A DNA stretch of 64,000 bases, taken from contig NZ_AP014631.1 in NCBI RefSeq assembly GCF_000828855.1, positions 248,001-312,000 on the forward strand, read 5' to 3'. The position numbers were made by a program, and so were the translations under genes. This DNA comes from Metamycoplasma canadense. GTDB lineage: Bacteria > Bacillota_I > Bacilli_A > Mycoplasmatales > Metamycoplasmataceae. The notes beneath the pieces are model-generated. The model was not told the DNA's origin. It ran no database searches and worked only from the letters and a program-made list of their open reading frames with translations. This document shows positions 19,814 to 32,882 of the stretch, in pieces; the first letter of the stretch is position 1, and every line of letters begins with the position of its first letter.

Positions 19814-20825
19814 ATGAATTATACTACTAAAAAATATACGCACATAACAAAAAGTGATAGAGAAGCAATTTCAAATTATTTAGAGATAAATTTGTCTTTA
19901 AGAAAGATTGCAGAAATATTACAAAAGAGCCCTTCAACAATAAGTAGAGAAATTAAACGAAATTTAGATAAATATGGTAATTATTCGCCATATTTATGCA
20001 AATATTAAAGCTCAACGGCGTCATTATCATAAATACTATTTTAAATTTTTGAATAGTAAATACAGTAAATTTTGTGAAATATTTCAAAAAAAATTTGATA
20101 AAAAATTTTATGGAGTAAAACTAACTCATAAATATATAAAAGATAATTTTAAAATTAAAATTCCTTGTTTAAAAACTATATTCAATTGAATAAAAAGCAA
20201 TAAATGAAATATTAAAAGATCTAATTTATTACGTTCATACTATAAAAAAGGTGGTAAAAGAACAGGAAGTGTTATAAAAAGACTTGTTAAATCAGCAGAT
20301 TTTGTTTTCCCTATTTGAACAAGACCCAAGTCAATTGACCGCCGTGAAGAATTCGGACATTGAGAAGCTGATCTAATTATTGGTAAAAGAGCTACGGGTT
20401 ATAACAATATTTTAACTTTTACTGAAAGAAAAACAAGAGTTGGTTTTGCTATTTTAATACAAAGCAAAAATTCAATGAAAGTAAATGCTACAATAAAAAA
20501 ACTTATTGAAGATAATGAATTGATTGTAAAATCAATAACTGTTGATAATGGTATTGAGTTTGAAAAAATAGGAATATTGGGAAAATGACTTAATACAAAA
20601 ATATATAAAGCCGAGCCATATGCATCATTTCAACGAGGGTCTAATGAGCATTGAAATGGTCTTATTAGAAGAGAATATAAAAAAGGATTTGATTTTAATC
20701 AAATAACACAAGAAATGTTAGATGAAATTACTAAAAAAATAAATAATATGCCTCGTGAAATTTTAAATTGAAAATCAGCAAACGAATTATTTATAAATGC
20801 TAACTATTATGGACTTGTTTGATAA
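19814..20825 (+). pseudogene. IS30-family transposase, frameshifted copy
   Basis: The N-terminal helix-turn-helix part (THITKSDREAISNYLEI, then SPSTISREIKRN) is intact, but one extra T near 19991 (TATTTATG instead of TATTATG in copy 2) shifts the frame and ends translation at 20006-20008. The rest, including the DDE domain, is otherwise intact in the shifted frame and ends at 20825. Only a frameshifting event could produce full transposase, so the copy is probably dead unless copy 2 supplies the enzyme. Confidence 0.9.
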
Positions 20826-21040
20826 TTAAAGTGAAAAAAATTCTAACCTCTTTTGCAAAGAGGTATTTTAGTTTTGTTATATGTTAAATTTCTACTCCCG
20901 AACCCTCTTATCAAGAGGACTTCTAACCCCAAACCACTTTCAAAAGGGGCTTTCAAAATAAAATATAAATAATTTTAGAAAAAAATAATAAAATAAAAAA
21001 AGCCAAGCAACTAGTGTTGCACTTGGATTTACTTTTTAGG

Positions 21041-21070
21041 AAAAGTTAACATTTTATATTGTTAACTTTT
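21041..21070 (+). repeat. Right copy of the 30-base IS target duplication
   Basis: Identical to 19658-19687, including both palindrome arms. It leaves a complete hairpin with a T-run on this side too. Confidence 0.92.
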
Positions 21071-21488
21071 TTCTATATTAATTTAAAAAACGTTAAAAAT
21101 AATTATGTATTTTTATTTATAATCCTTGAACACAAAAGCAAAAAAATAGAAATTTTAAATTGTTAAATGCATAATGGTTTTTTAGTTATGTAAAAAATAA
21201 AAACATTTAAGAATATTAGACAAAATTTTATTACTTATTCGGATCACAGTTTTGACAATATACTTAAAAAATTTATATAAAAAAAATAATAAAATGAGTG
21301 GACTATTTTACTTTTTAGAGTTGGCAATTTGCTAGGTAATAAGGATGATGAATATTGGTTTTCGATTATAAAAAAGTTTATTTTTATTACTTTTTTAATA
21401 TAAAGTTACAAATAAGGCAAAAAAGCATTTCTTTTAATTATTAATATATTAAAATTTATATATTAAAATTTACAGTTAAGGATTATAA
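21071..21488. other. AT-rich intergenic region before prs
   Basis: I see no convincing gene or known RNA here. Near its 3' end a short direct repeat TATATTAAAATTTA occurs twice in tandem (about 21443-21471), just before the RBS AAGGA of prs. The segment 21290-21360 is slightly richer in G than its surroundings but shows no recognisable product. Confidence 0.4.
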
Positions 21489-22457
21489 ATGAATAAATTA
21501 GATGACGTAATTATATTTGGAATGGATAATTCTAAAAAATTAGCAAGTGAAATTGGTACTTATTTACAAAGAGAAATAAAGCCAGTTAATAAAATTGTTT
21601 TTGCTGATGGAGAACAACTTTTATATTCAGATGAAACAGTAAGAAACAAAACTGTTTTTATTATCAATAACACGGGGAAACCGGTTAATGATAATTTAAT
21701 GAGTTTATTGATTTTTATCGATTCATTAAAAAGAGCAAGTGCTAAAAAAATTATTTGTGTTACAACTTATTATGGTTATGCAAGACAAGATAGAAAAGCA
21801 AGTCGCAGACACCCTATTACTGCTAAATTAGTAGCTGATTTATTAGAAAAAGCTGGAGCAAATAAAATTATTACTTTAGATTTACACAACGCTTCAATTC
21901 AAGGTTTTTTTGATATTCCAGTTGATGATTTAGGTGGTCAATTTATTTTTTCAAAAGAATTAAGATTAAGAAAAGACAAATTTGTTATTGTTTCTCCGGA
22001 TCACGGTGGAGCAGTTAGAGCTAGACAATTATCAGAACTTTTAAATTCTGAGGAGCAAATTGCAATTATTGATAAAAGAAGAACTGGTCCAAATAAATCT
22101 GAAATTATGGGTGTTTTAGGAAATGTTAAAGATAAAAATGTAATTATTTTTGATGATATTATTGATACAGGCGGAACAATTATTCACGCTGCTGAGACAT
22201 TAAAAAAACAAGGTGCAAAAAAAATTATAATTGCTGCAACCCATGGGTTGTTTTCACGTGGCTTTGAAATGTTCGAAAACAATCCTATTATCGACGAAGT
22301 TATGGTGACAAATTCAACTGACCATTCACACCTTTCACAATTTAAAAAATTAAAAGAGTTATCGATGGCAGAATTTTTAGGACTAGTAATTAAAGCCAAC
22401 ATTAATAACACTTCAATTAGTGAAATCTATGATGATTATAGCGCCGGAAGAGTTTAA
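21489..22457 (+). CDS. prs: Ribose-phosphate pyrophosphokinase (PRPP synthetase)
   Basis: A 322-residue cytoplasmic enzyme making PRPP from ribose-5-phosphate and ATP for nucleotide salvage. Visible family motifs are TTYYGYARQDRKASRRHPI near residue 98 (ATP/ribose binding), ITLDLHNASIQGFF near 138 with the metal-binding His, IVSPDHGGAVRAR near 170, and the PRPP-binding loop VIIFDDIIDTGGTI near 220. There are no internal TGA codons. The stop overlaps the start of rsmG by 26 bases, so the two are translated from one transcript. RBS AAGGA lies 8 bases before the ATG. Confidence 0.96.
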   Translation: MNKLDDVIIFGMDNSKKLASEIGTYLQREIKPVNKIVFADGEQLLYSDETVRNKTVFIINNTGKPVNDNLMSLLIFIDSLKRASAKKIICVTTYYGYARQDRKASRRHPITAKLVADLLEKAGANKIITLDLHNASIQGFFDIPVDDLGGQFIFSKELRLRKDKFVIVSPDHGGAVRARQLSELLNSEEQIAIIDKRRTGPNKSEIMGVLGNVKDKNVIIFDDIIDTGGTIIHAAETLKKQGAKKIIIAATHGLFSRGFEMFENNPIIDEVMVTNSTDHSHLSQFKKLKELSMAEFLGLVIKANINNTSISEIYDDYSAGRV

Positions 22458-23148
22458 AAAAATTGTAAAAACTTCTTTAAATGAAGCAAATGAAAATATA
22501 ATCTTAAAACTTTGAGATTATTATTTTTTAATCGAAGAAGAAAATAAAAAATATAACCTAACTGGTTTTTATAATGAAACATTAATTAAAGAAGGAATTA
22601 TTGAATCAATATTAATTTTTAAAGAAATAAATGAAAAAATTCTTAATTTAGATAATAAAAATATTCTTGATATTGGTTCGGGTGCTGGTTTTCCTATTAT
22701 TCCATATTTTATTTATAATCCTAATTTTAATTTAACAATTTATGAACCGATTGATAAAAGAGTAAATTTTTTAAATAAAGTAATTCAAAAATGCAATCTT
22801 AAAAATATAATTGTAAAAAAAATAAGAGCCGAAGAATCACAAGAATATGAAAAATTTGATTTCATTAGTGCAAAAGCGGTTTCAGAGTTAAAAAATTTAG
22901 TTGAAATATCATGTCATCTTGGAAAAATAAATTCTACATATTGTTTTTTAAAATCATCTAATTTTCAAAAAGAAGTAGATAATTCAAATTGAATTCAAAA
23001 TAAGTTAGATATTAATTTTAATATTTTAAATTTAGGTATTTTTTTTAAAATAAACAATACTTTAGTTTATTATAAAAAAAATAAAACTAGTCCTAGTTTT
23101 TTACCAAGAAAATGATCATTAATTATCAAAAATAATTTAAAAAAATAA
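22432..23148 (+). CDS. rsmG: 16S rRNA (guanine527-N7)-methyltransferase
   Basis: A 238-residue protein with the SAM-binding motif ILDIGSGAGFPIIP near residue 79, preceded by the GidB-type N-terminus EENKKYNLTGF, and a central FISAKAVSELKNLVE, all hallmarks of RsmG. It methylates G527 of 16S rRNA in the small subunit. TGA-encoded Trp codons (for example LKLWDYYF) hide it under the standard code. The start ATG at 22432 lies inside prs in another frame; the 26-base overlap implies translational coupling. A terminator follows immediately. Confidence 0.92.
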
Positions 23149-23154
23149 TTTTTA

Positions 23155-23189
23155 ACCTGCTTTACATTAGTAAAGTAGGTTTTATTTTT
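23155..23189 (+). terminator. Terminator of prs-rsmG
   Basis: Arms ACCTGCTTTAC and GTAAAGTAGGT with an ATTA loop and a T-rich tail. Confidence 0.9.
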
Positions 23190-23290
23190 AAATTAAAATT
23201 CACAGAAAAATCCTTTTATTAAATATATTTATTTAATAAATTATATAATTAACATATTAAATTATCAAACAATTAAAGAAGGTTTAGAAT

Positions 23291-26200
23291 ATGAAAAGAT
23301 TATTTAAAGAAGTTTTTAGATCTCTTGCTAAAAATAAAGTAACTTTAGTATGTTTAACAATTTTAATTTTTTTAACAACATTTTTATTTACATTGTTAAA
23401 TGATGTTAAAACTTCTTATTCAAGAACAATTAATTCTTATGACAAGGTTTCTAAATTACATGATCTAACAGTTGATTTAGATATAAATCCTTCAGGAATA
23501 ATACCGCGTCAAGGTTATGACCAAATTGATTCTGATAATAAAAAAATAGTAACTAAACCGATAAAGTTTGAATCATCAAAAAATGGTTCACAAATTTCAT
23601 ATGATATTAACTTACCTGAATCTTCACAAAATTTTATAAAAACATCTGATATAAAGAATTGAAATATAAATAAAGATTATTATATTTCAACCGAGGATTT
23701 TTTAAAACTATATCATGAACAAAGAAGTAATGAGGTTTCAAGTGTAAGATTTGAAATTAATAGCAAAAACCCAAATTTAATAAATATAAAAAATTTTAGC
23801 TTTGAAGGAGAAAATAGAAGATTCAAAGCCTATAAAAAAGAAAATAATAAATATATTTTAATTACAGAAAAAATTAAAATATCTCCTAACGATATAATTA
23901 AATTTAAAAAACCAATTAAAATTTCTGATTTTTTAACAATTTCTTATGCTCCTAAAGGTTTTAGAGGCGAACAAGAACTTAGGGATGCAATTATAGAGAG
24001 TTCACCACTTTTTATTAATACTAAAACAAAAGAAGCTTCATTTTTAACCGAAGATTATGATCTTTGGAAAAGTCAAAATACTTTGGCAATCATAAAAGCA
24101 GATGATGTTTTAAAATTAATGGGATTTGAAAAAGAAGCAACTTCTTCAAAATGATATTTCAATGAAGAAAAATTTAAAAATGCTGAAATAAAATTGCAAT
24201 CTAATAAAAAAACAACAGCATGAAATATACACAATGAAGACCTATTAGAAAATCAATTTAGTTTAAAAGAATTTGCAAGCCAAAATAAAATTGAAACTAA
24301 TGTTCCAATTTATATTGAAATGAAATCAAATAATACTTATAGTATTCCTGAAAATTGAATAAGAAAACTAGAAAGATTAACTTATTATAATTGATATCGT
24401 TATGTTCTAAATTGAAATGAAAATAGTGATGAAGAAAAATCTAATTGAAAAGGTTCATATTTTAAATTTATTAACGATTTTTATAATAAATCAAAGGATG
24501 AATATAATAAAAATAAATATTTTTCATATTGAGATAAGACAGTAAAAATTAATTATTCAATCGGAAATACAAGTAAAGAAACATTTGAAGAAAATTTACA
24601 ACTAGAAAAAGAAGATTTAAGCGATACATTCAAAAATGCTTGAATAGGTGGAGAAAATAACCTAAAAATTCCAAAAAACAAACAAAATTTATCAAAGGTA
24701 AATCTTTGAAATATAAAACAAGTTGAATTTAATAAATTTTCATCTGAAAAAATTTCAGATGAAGAATTTGCAGACATTTCAAACGTTAATAAATTAAGTC
24801 ATTATCAAAATTTAATAAGAAATGGATCTTTAAATTTTGCAAGAACATCTATTTTAAATGATGTTAAAAATGTAGTTGGTAAAGAAAATTTAGGTATTAG
24901 AAAAACAATTACTGTTGAAACAGTAAATGACGAAAATGCAAAGAAAAATGTTTTCCATTTTGTTGATACAGGAGATAAAGACAAGAAAATTTTGAACTTT
25001 GAAAATAATGTTGGAAAGCTTTATAATGAAACCTTATCACCAACTATCTTGCATTCAAGCATTTCAAATAAAAATATTGATACATTCTTATTAAAACAAA
25101 ATAATAGTAGTAATTTTATTCAAAAAATTCCTTCTGTTTATGTTAGACCGCTGATTAGCACTATTTTTCAAAACTACACTCCAAATATAGCTTATTTTAA
25201 CGCTGATATTAGGTTTGAAAAATATTATAATTTTTTAAATAGTACACAAATACCTATATTAACAAACGGAAAAATTCTTGTTTTAACAACCGCGACACCG
25301 GAAATAAAAAGAAATATTGGTTCAAAAATTGTTGGAGCAATAGCAATGCCCAAATTAAATAAGTATATATTTTTAAAACAAAGTAACATTGATGGATTTT
25401 CAAATGAAATTGTTTGAAATAAGGTTTCAATTAAAAATAAGGAATATTTAACTCTCGACGAAGTTTATAAATATTTAGTTGAACAAGATTATACAATTAG
25501 AGGAGAAATCGGTCCTAAAGGTTGAGCTGTTGTAAACAACCAATTTAAAAATCAAATTAATCTTCCAATTGGTTTTGGTGTTATTTCTAATGATTTAACT
25601 CAAGAAATAACCCAAAAAAATACAATAACAACTTTAATTAAGCGTTTAAGATCTACATTATTGAATACTGATCTTGCTAAGTTGTTTGATAGACAATATA
25701 TTTACCGTTTATTTAAAGCAATAACCGATTCGGTTGAACATAATGAACTTCACAAACTTCTTTCAATTGGTAAAACAAACCAGTTTATTTTAGAAAAAAC
25801 TTTACTAGATATAATTAAATTTTTAATAAAACCAATCGATCAAACACGCAATAAAAATCTTGAATATATTAATATCAATGCTAATTCATTTTTACATAAC
25901 TTTTTTAATAAAATACTTAATTATTTTAAAAATAAATTTTTACAATCAGGAAATACTAAAGAAGCCAGAGAAAAATATTTAATTGAGCAGATAAATAATT
26001 TAAGTTCATTGTTAAAATTTTCAGATATTTATATAATTCCTCAACTTAAAATTTCATTATCAGACCTTTTAAATTACGTTAAGGAAAAAGAAAAAATCTT
26101 TGACATTTTATCAGATGTTTTTTCTTCAATAGATTTTATTAAATTTTCATCTATTATTCAAAGTTGATTCGATTTACATCCTTACAAGCCATTTACTGCT

Positions 26201-29200
26201 ATAAATAGTACCTATTGAACGATGTCACATGAAAGAATTTTAGTTTCATTATTATCATCAATCGATGAAATAAAATTCAAAACAGCAATTAAGAAATTGA
26301 TTAATTTAGTTGATTTTTCAAAAATTTTAAACCCTGATTTGAGTTCAAGTTACTATAATAAATGAATTCAAGCTCATCAAATTGCACATAATGAATTAAA
26401 AGAAGAAACCAAAAAACAAGTTAAAAATTTCTTCTTATCATTAGATGGTAAAAAGGATCGTTCATATACTAATATTAATGAAGGACTATTTAGTATTTTT
26501 TCAAACTTTAGCATTGAAAAATTTGCTTCGTCTTTAAATAGTTTAATAAAAGTTAATAAATACCCAATTGCAGCTAATAATAAAATTTATAATGATTATA
26601 ACATTGAATATTTAAATCATTCTGATTATTTAATTGCCTTTATGGCAGCAATTTCTTCTACAAATAATGAAAACATTTCATTTAATAAAATTAATCAAAT
26701 TCAAAATGCACTAATTAAGATATTTAATCTTTCTTCTAAAACTTCTAGCGTTTCGGACGAATTAAACATTTCATTACCGACACGTGAGGAAAATAAAATT
26801 TCTTTATTAGATTTAGCTATTTTACCTAAACTAGCCTTTCCTCAAGTTTTATCGGATGTAAAAATACCTTCACCATTTAATATTCCTATTAATAAATATG
26901 ATTTAGTTGATGTTAGAAAAATTATTTCAAAAGTTGAAAATGCTATAGAAAAAAATGAGTTAATAAAATTAACTAAATCGGAATTTGAATTTGTTAAAAA
27001 TGAGGCATTAATTAATGAAATAGAATTAAACAATCTTAACTTATTGAAAACTAAACTTTTATTTTACTACTCATTTATTAGTAAATTAAAATTACAAAAT
27101 CTTAAACCTCAAAATAGGGATCTTGATTTTGTATCTGATGGTATAAAATTTAATCCAATCTCATATGGAGACTTAGCTTATTTATCTGCCTTAATAAATG
27201 AGGATAACCCAAATAAGAAAAATGAAATAGAGATCTTAAAAACAATCCATTCATTGCTTTATAAAAATCTTGGTTCTGTTTTTACAGGAAATAAAGAAGA
27301 AATGCTAATTAAAAATCAATTTGTTCTTTATAGTTTATGAATTAAATTAGCTTATTATTTAAATAGAATTGAAGAAGCTCCAGATAGAATTAAAATTGAT
27401 GAAGAAACTGGAAATAGAATAATTAAAAAAGAGTTCAAAAAAATTCTTTCATTTGATCAAATTAAATTAGTTTTAGAAGAAATTTACAACTTTGGTAATA
27501 GTGAAGAAGTAAAAAAAATAATAACTAATTATGACAATGTAATTAATCCAATTCCAAGCTTAGGGGTTTTTGGTTCAGATAATAAATATCGAGCAACATT
27601 GTTAAAAATACCGTATGCACATGCTCATACAAGATTAGCTAATCAAGAATTAATTAAATTAATAAAAAATTCACCTGCAATTGATAAATTTAAAGCAAAT
27701 TTATTAAAATTTAAAATTGATACAAAAACTATTGAAAAAATAATTGATTTATTAATAAAAAACTCTAATGAAATTACATACAACTTTGGATATATTGCAG
27801 CATCATCACAAATGTCAACATTTTACATTCAAAGTTTACAAACTTTTATTAAATCATTTTTAAAAACAGAAAAAGGTTCAACAATAAAACCATTAATTAC
27901 GAATGAATACGAATTAGATTTAGCATTTAAAAATGCAACAGACAATTCAAGATTAAATAATAGTCTTTCAATTTTAAATGTTCCTAATAACTTATTAAAT
28001 CCACTAACACTATTAAGTTTTCCGCAAATACCTCTTTATTATTTATTAAGCCCAAATCCAAATGAAGGAAATATAGCTTACATTGTTAAAAAATTATTTT
28101 TAAATTTAAAATCGTCATCTATTCAAGATGCTGCATATCAAATCGAAAGCATAACACATAGATTTAGTAGTTCAGTTAGATTTGTAGAATCAAAGAATGA
28201 TGATTCAGTTGATTTAGATTTAGCAAATTTCAATTACTTATTTAACGGTCTTTTAAAAAATAAAAATGGTAATGATTTAGAATTTTTTGGAATAAATATT
28301 ACTGATACATTAAGAAAAACAATATTTAAAATTATTGAACCAATTTTTATTCCAAGTTTAATTTCATATACAGATTCAGGTTCATATTTAGCTAAAATTA
28401 ATTATGGATATGCCTCAAAAAATAATAAAGAAGCTTATACTGGAGATATAAGTAAATATTTATCAAATCCATATGAAATGCAACTATTTATTTCATCATT
28501 GGATAGTAAATATAAAATTAAAATAAACACACAAGAATATTTAATTATTGGTATTGATTCAACAGCTGATTACTTATATCCTGTTGTTAATGAAGAAAAT
28601 ATTCAAGTTGATACTAATTCGCAAGCTATTGTATATGTTAATTCAAAAGGTTTTGATAGAATTTATTCAGCTTACCCGACATTTGCAATCAAGAACTATG
28701 CCTTAGTAAAGTCACCTGTAGATTCTAAAGGTAATTATATTAAAAATAAATCTCCAAAAGAATTACAAAATTTATTTATTAAAAATATTAATAAAATAAA
28801 TCCAAATTCATTTAAAAAAGTTTATTTAAAAGATGAATTAGATAATTTAAATCCGGAAAGACAAATTAGAGTCGTAACGATTCGAGTAATAATAAATTCA
28901 ATCAAAAACGCAACATTCTATCTAATTACAGTTTTAACTATCTTAGTTGCATTCATTATTTACTTTATTATGAAAAGATATATTGAAGCAAGAAATAAGG
29001 TCGTTGGTATATTAGGGGCACAAGGATATAAGGCAAGTAAGATAGCTTTAGCATTTTGTGCATTTGGTTGAATTCCGGCTGTGGTAGGAGCATTAGGCGG
29101 ATATATTCTTGGTTTTGTTTTTCAAAAACCGGCAATGAATATTTTGTCCTCTTATTGAACTTTGGAAAATAATATTATTCCTATTCATTTTATTGCTATG

Positions 29201-31645
29201 TTTTTAACGGTTATAGTTCCTTTTATTTTTGTAAGCTTATTAATTTTTATAATAACTTCAATATCTGTTCGCAAAAAACCAATTGAATTAATGAGTGGAT
29301 TAACAGAAGTTAACGTAGGAAATTTTGCGCAGAGAATTTCTACTTTATTTAGAAGATTACCTATTAAAACAAGATTTATAGCTTCAATGGCATTAAATAA
29401 TTTCTGAAAAATGTTTTCATTATTCTTAGCATTTTCAACTACATCATTAATTTCAATGTTCTTTTTATCATCAAGTAATATTTTTGATAAAGCTATAACA
29501 AAAACTTATAAAGATAGATTATATAAATTCAAGCTTGATTTAGAGAGTCCTACCACAGAAGGAGGACCTTACGTCACTTATAATAAAAATAATATTAAAT
29601 CACTTTTATATGTTCCAAATGATTTAGCTGGCAATACTTCTTCAAATGGTAGTCAACTTGATTATGATAATCCAAATTTCTTAAGACCAGGCGGATCATT
29701 TAATACCGATGTTGTTCAAAAACCATATTCTCCATTAGTATTAACTAAATCATCATTGGACATTCTTCTTGATTTATCAGTTGAATTAAGTCCTTGAGAT
29801 ATAACGTATGCGAATATGCCTGAAACACAAAGGGCAAGAGTTGCTCAAATATTTAAAAAAGTTTCAAGAGAAATGCAAAATACGCAATATTTAATTGATT
29901 TAACAAAATTAAAAAATAATGAAAATTATTTAGAAGTTGGAAATAGTTACCATAACGTTATTGCAGTTAAAAATCTTGAAAAATTCCAAGCAGATTTGAA
30001 GGCAGGAAAACCAGAAGATCTTTCAAATAGAACAAGTTTCTTCTTCTTCACTAATAAATCAAGGTATGGTGAAAACAAAGGTTCCTCACGTATTAATGAA
30101 CAATTTAAGTTTATTGAATGAGATCCGATTAATGAAGTTTACTATAAAGCAAAAGATGTTTCAACCTCAAGATATAGACAAGAATACAGAAACTTTTTAA
30201 TTAATGCTTATCGCCGGATTAATGGATTAGACTTTTTTGTTTCATTTGGTGGTGTTTATTGAAATAATGCAACTAATGAAAAATACACTTATGCAAAAGC
30301 TCTACTTGATAAAAAAGAAATTAAAATTTATGGATATTACGAAGATTCTAGATTTATATCATTACATAATAAAAATAATGAAAATTTACAACTAAAATTA
30401 AAAAATTACAAGTATGAAAAAAATAAGAATATTCCATTAGTTATCAATAGTGTTGCAGCTCAAAAATATGGTTTAAAAATAGGTTCAAAAATTGAACTAG
30501 ATTTACAAAATCATGTTGATAGATTTAGTCATAGAGCACTTTTACAAAAAGCTCCACAAACAAAATATATTTTTGAAGTTATTGATATTTCTGAAACATA
30601 TATTAATACTGAATTTACAACAAGGAAAGATATTTTAGATACTATTTTAGGATACGATACATTAAGCAACCGTCTTAAAGATGCTCGTAAACAAGAGTTA
30701 ATTAATGACTTAGCTTTAAATCCTGATAAGAAAGACGAAATTACAAAACAATTTAACCGTAAGTATGATGCTTTTAATGGGATTTTATCAAATGATATCA
30801 CCCCAGTTCAAACAATTGATACATTAACAACATATTCATCAACAGGCTTTTGAGGAGCTGCTTCTTCATATGATGTTGAACATGCAAGTGATAAAAGTGT
30901 TTGAGATTTCTTTAAACGTATTTTTATATCAGATAAAAGTTTGAATTATGTTTCAGTGTATGAAAATAACATTAATGCATATAATGAAGCTCATAAAGAT
31001 GCAAAATTAGATTACAAAGAAACATTATTTAAGCTTTTGAAAATTAATGAATCACAATTTGAACGCATAGTAAAGCAGTCTAATTCAAATGAAGAATTTA
31101 AAAATTTAGCAAGAAATGTTGTAACACAATTTTATGGTACTCAACCAGATACTATATATGGTAAAAATATTATGTATGGTGCTTCTTTTGATGTTAATTC
31201 AAAAGATATTGAAGCTGGTTTTATTGAAGGTATTTCAGAAACAGTTAATGTTATATTAATTATATTTATTGTTATGTCTTTAATTATTTCAATTGTTATT
31301 TTGATTGTTATAACAAATATAATGATTGCTTCAAATCAAAAATCAATTGCAACATTTTCAGTTTTAGGTTATACTAATCGTGAAAAAATAACATTGTTTT
31401 TTGCAAATTTTGTTCCAACAATAATATTTGCTTGTTTATTAATGATACCTACTACTTTATTACTAATTTCAGCTTTTAATGCTTTTATGATGGCAACATC
31501 ACAAATTGTTTTACCATTAGTTTTACATTATTCAACAATTATTATTTCAGCAACTATTTGTTTAGCTGTGTTTGTATTAACATCAATGGCGACTTGAAAG
31601 AGTTTAAATAAAGTTAAAGCTATTGATGTGTTGAAAGGAAAATAA
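23291..31645 (+). CDS. Giant FtsX/MacB-type ABC transporter permease (2784 residues)
   Basis: One continuous frame from 23291 to TAA 31643-31645 when TGA is Trp. Layout: cytosolic start MKRLFKEVFRSLAKNKVTL, a membrane helix at about 13-33, a very large extracellular part of roughly 1830 residues rich in Lys, Asn and Ser, a first FtsX-type membrane unit at about 1870-2060 (TILVAFIIYFIMKRYIEARN, then GILGAQGYKASKIA), a second extracellular part of roughly 580 residues, and a closing FtsX unit at about 2650-2784 that contains TFSVLGYTNREKI. The ATPase gene starts in the TAATG overlap. Mycoplasmas have related large permeases paired with LolD/MacB-type ATPases. Export or pulling of surface lipoproteins is plausible; the substrate is unknown. 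Confidence 0.85.
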
Positions 31646-32565
31646 TGTTTAAGAAAAAAAATAATAAAAAAGATGAAAATTTGAATCGTTTAAATCAAAT
31701 TGAAATAAGTAAACACAAAGAACCTTTTGAAATTAAAGACGAGGGTTTAACCGTTAAGGTTCTTGACCAAGCTACTTTAAAAAAATACAAATTAGCAAAT
31801 AATAAACCACGTAAAAAAGATGGTCTTGAAAAAGAAAAAAATACTGATGATAATATAGTAGAAGTAATTGATATCAAAAAAACTTATTTATCTGGTAATG
31901 TTGCAACAGATGTTTTAAACGGTGTTTCTTTTAAAATTAAAAAAGGTGAGATTGCTATTTTATATGGTAAATCAGGTTCTGGTAAATCAACACTTTTAAA
32001 TATTATTTCGGCTTTAGATCGTCCAACATCGGGAAAAGTTATTGTTAATAATGTTAACTTACCTTATTTAAATGATTCAGCCCAAACTTTATTTAGAAGG
32101 GATAATATTTCATTCATTTTTCAAAATTACAATTTACTTCAAAATTTAAATAGTTATGACAATGTCGAAACAGGATCATATTTACAAAAAGACAAAAGCA
32201 AGCATCTTGATATTAAAAAATTATTTAGAGACTTTGATTTAGAAGAATGTATGTATAAGTATCCTTCACAAATGTCAGGTGGTCAACAACAACGTGTTTC
32301 AATCTTGAGAGCTATCGCTAAAAACTCAGATATTTTAGTTGCCGATGAACCAACGGGAGCTTTAGATGAAAAAACAGGTCAAATTGTTTTAAAAATACTT
32401 CAAGAAATAAATCGTGATTATGGTACTACAATTATTATTGTTTCACATGATCCTGATGTGGCATTAATGGCAGATAAAGTAATTTATTTAGAACTTGGAA
32501 ATATTAAAGAAATAATTAACCAAGAAAGAAAATGATTAATTGATAAGGAAAAAATTGTAAAATAA
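31645..32565 (+). CDS. LolD/MacB-type ABC transporter ATP-binding protein
   Basis: A 306-residue ATPase with an N-terminal extension of about 70 charged residues, then the ABC domain: Walker A YGKSGSGKST near residue 107, Q-loop IFQNYNLL, signature MSGGQQQR near 210, Walker B ILVADEPTGALDE near 230 and H-loop IIVSHD. ADEPTGALD is typical of the LolD/MacB/FtsE branch, which drives FtsX-type permeases by mechanical transmission. It starts in the stop codon of the giant permease (TAATG) and so must be its partner. It ends after a TGA Trp at 32533. Confidence 0.92.
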
Positions 32566-32569
32566 TATT

Positions 32570-32869
32570 ATGATTTGATTATATATTATTTTATTTATAT
32601 TAGGATTAGGAGCTTCAACAGCTTCAATAACCTTATCATCTTTAACATTCGCTAAAAAAAGTAAAAAAAATTTTACGTTTATTAATTGTTGTTTATTATC
32701 CGGTTTATTACCAATATTATTATTTTTTATCGCTTGGCCATTCTTAGGAGCTTTTCTTGTAGTTTGAACAGCATTTGCAGTAATATTAATTTTAATTATT
32801 ATAACTTCAGGAATTTTATTTTTAGTATTATTCTTAATGCTTCAAAGTAAAAACAAAAATCAAAAATAA
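32570..32869 (+). CDS. Small membrane protein, third gene of the giant permease operon
   Basis: A 99-residue protein with three predicted membrane helices: residues 2-25 (IILFILGLGASTASITL), about 38-60 and about 66-92, ending in a short Lys/Gln/Asn-rich cytosolic tail. Its second codon region contains a TGA Trp, so it is invisible under the standard code. It starts 4 bases after the ATPase stop, so it probably belongs to the same operon and may be an accessory subunit. I recognise no family. Confidence 0.65.
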
Positions 32870-32882
32870 TAAAAAAATAAAA

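Larger units (their letters stand above)
19688..21040 (+). mobile_element. IS30-family insertion sequence (IS1630-like), copy 1, 1353 bp, transposase frameshifted
   Basis: The ends were set by comparison with the second copy at 44461-45809 and by the 30-base direct repeats at 19658-19687 and 21041-21070. The terminal inverted repeats are imperfect (about 21 of 27 bases), sharing CAAGTGCAACAC. The two copies are nearly identical; this one has 3 extra bases after the start codon and 1 extra base near 19991. IS1630 of M. fermentans is known to target and duplicate inverted repeats of variable length, which is exactly what is seen here. Confidence 0.93.
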
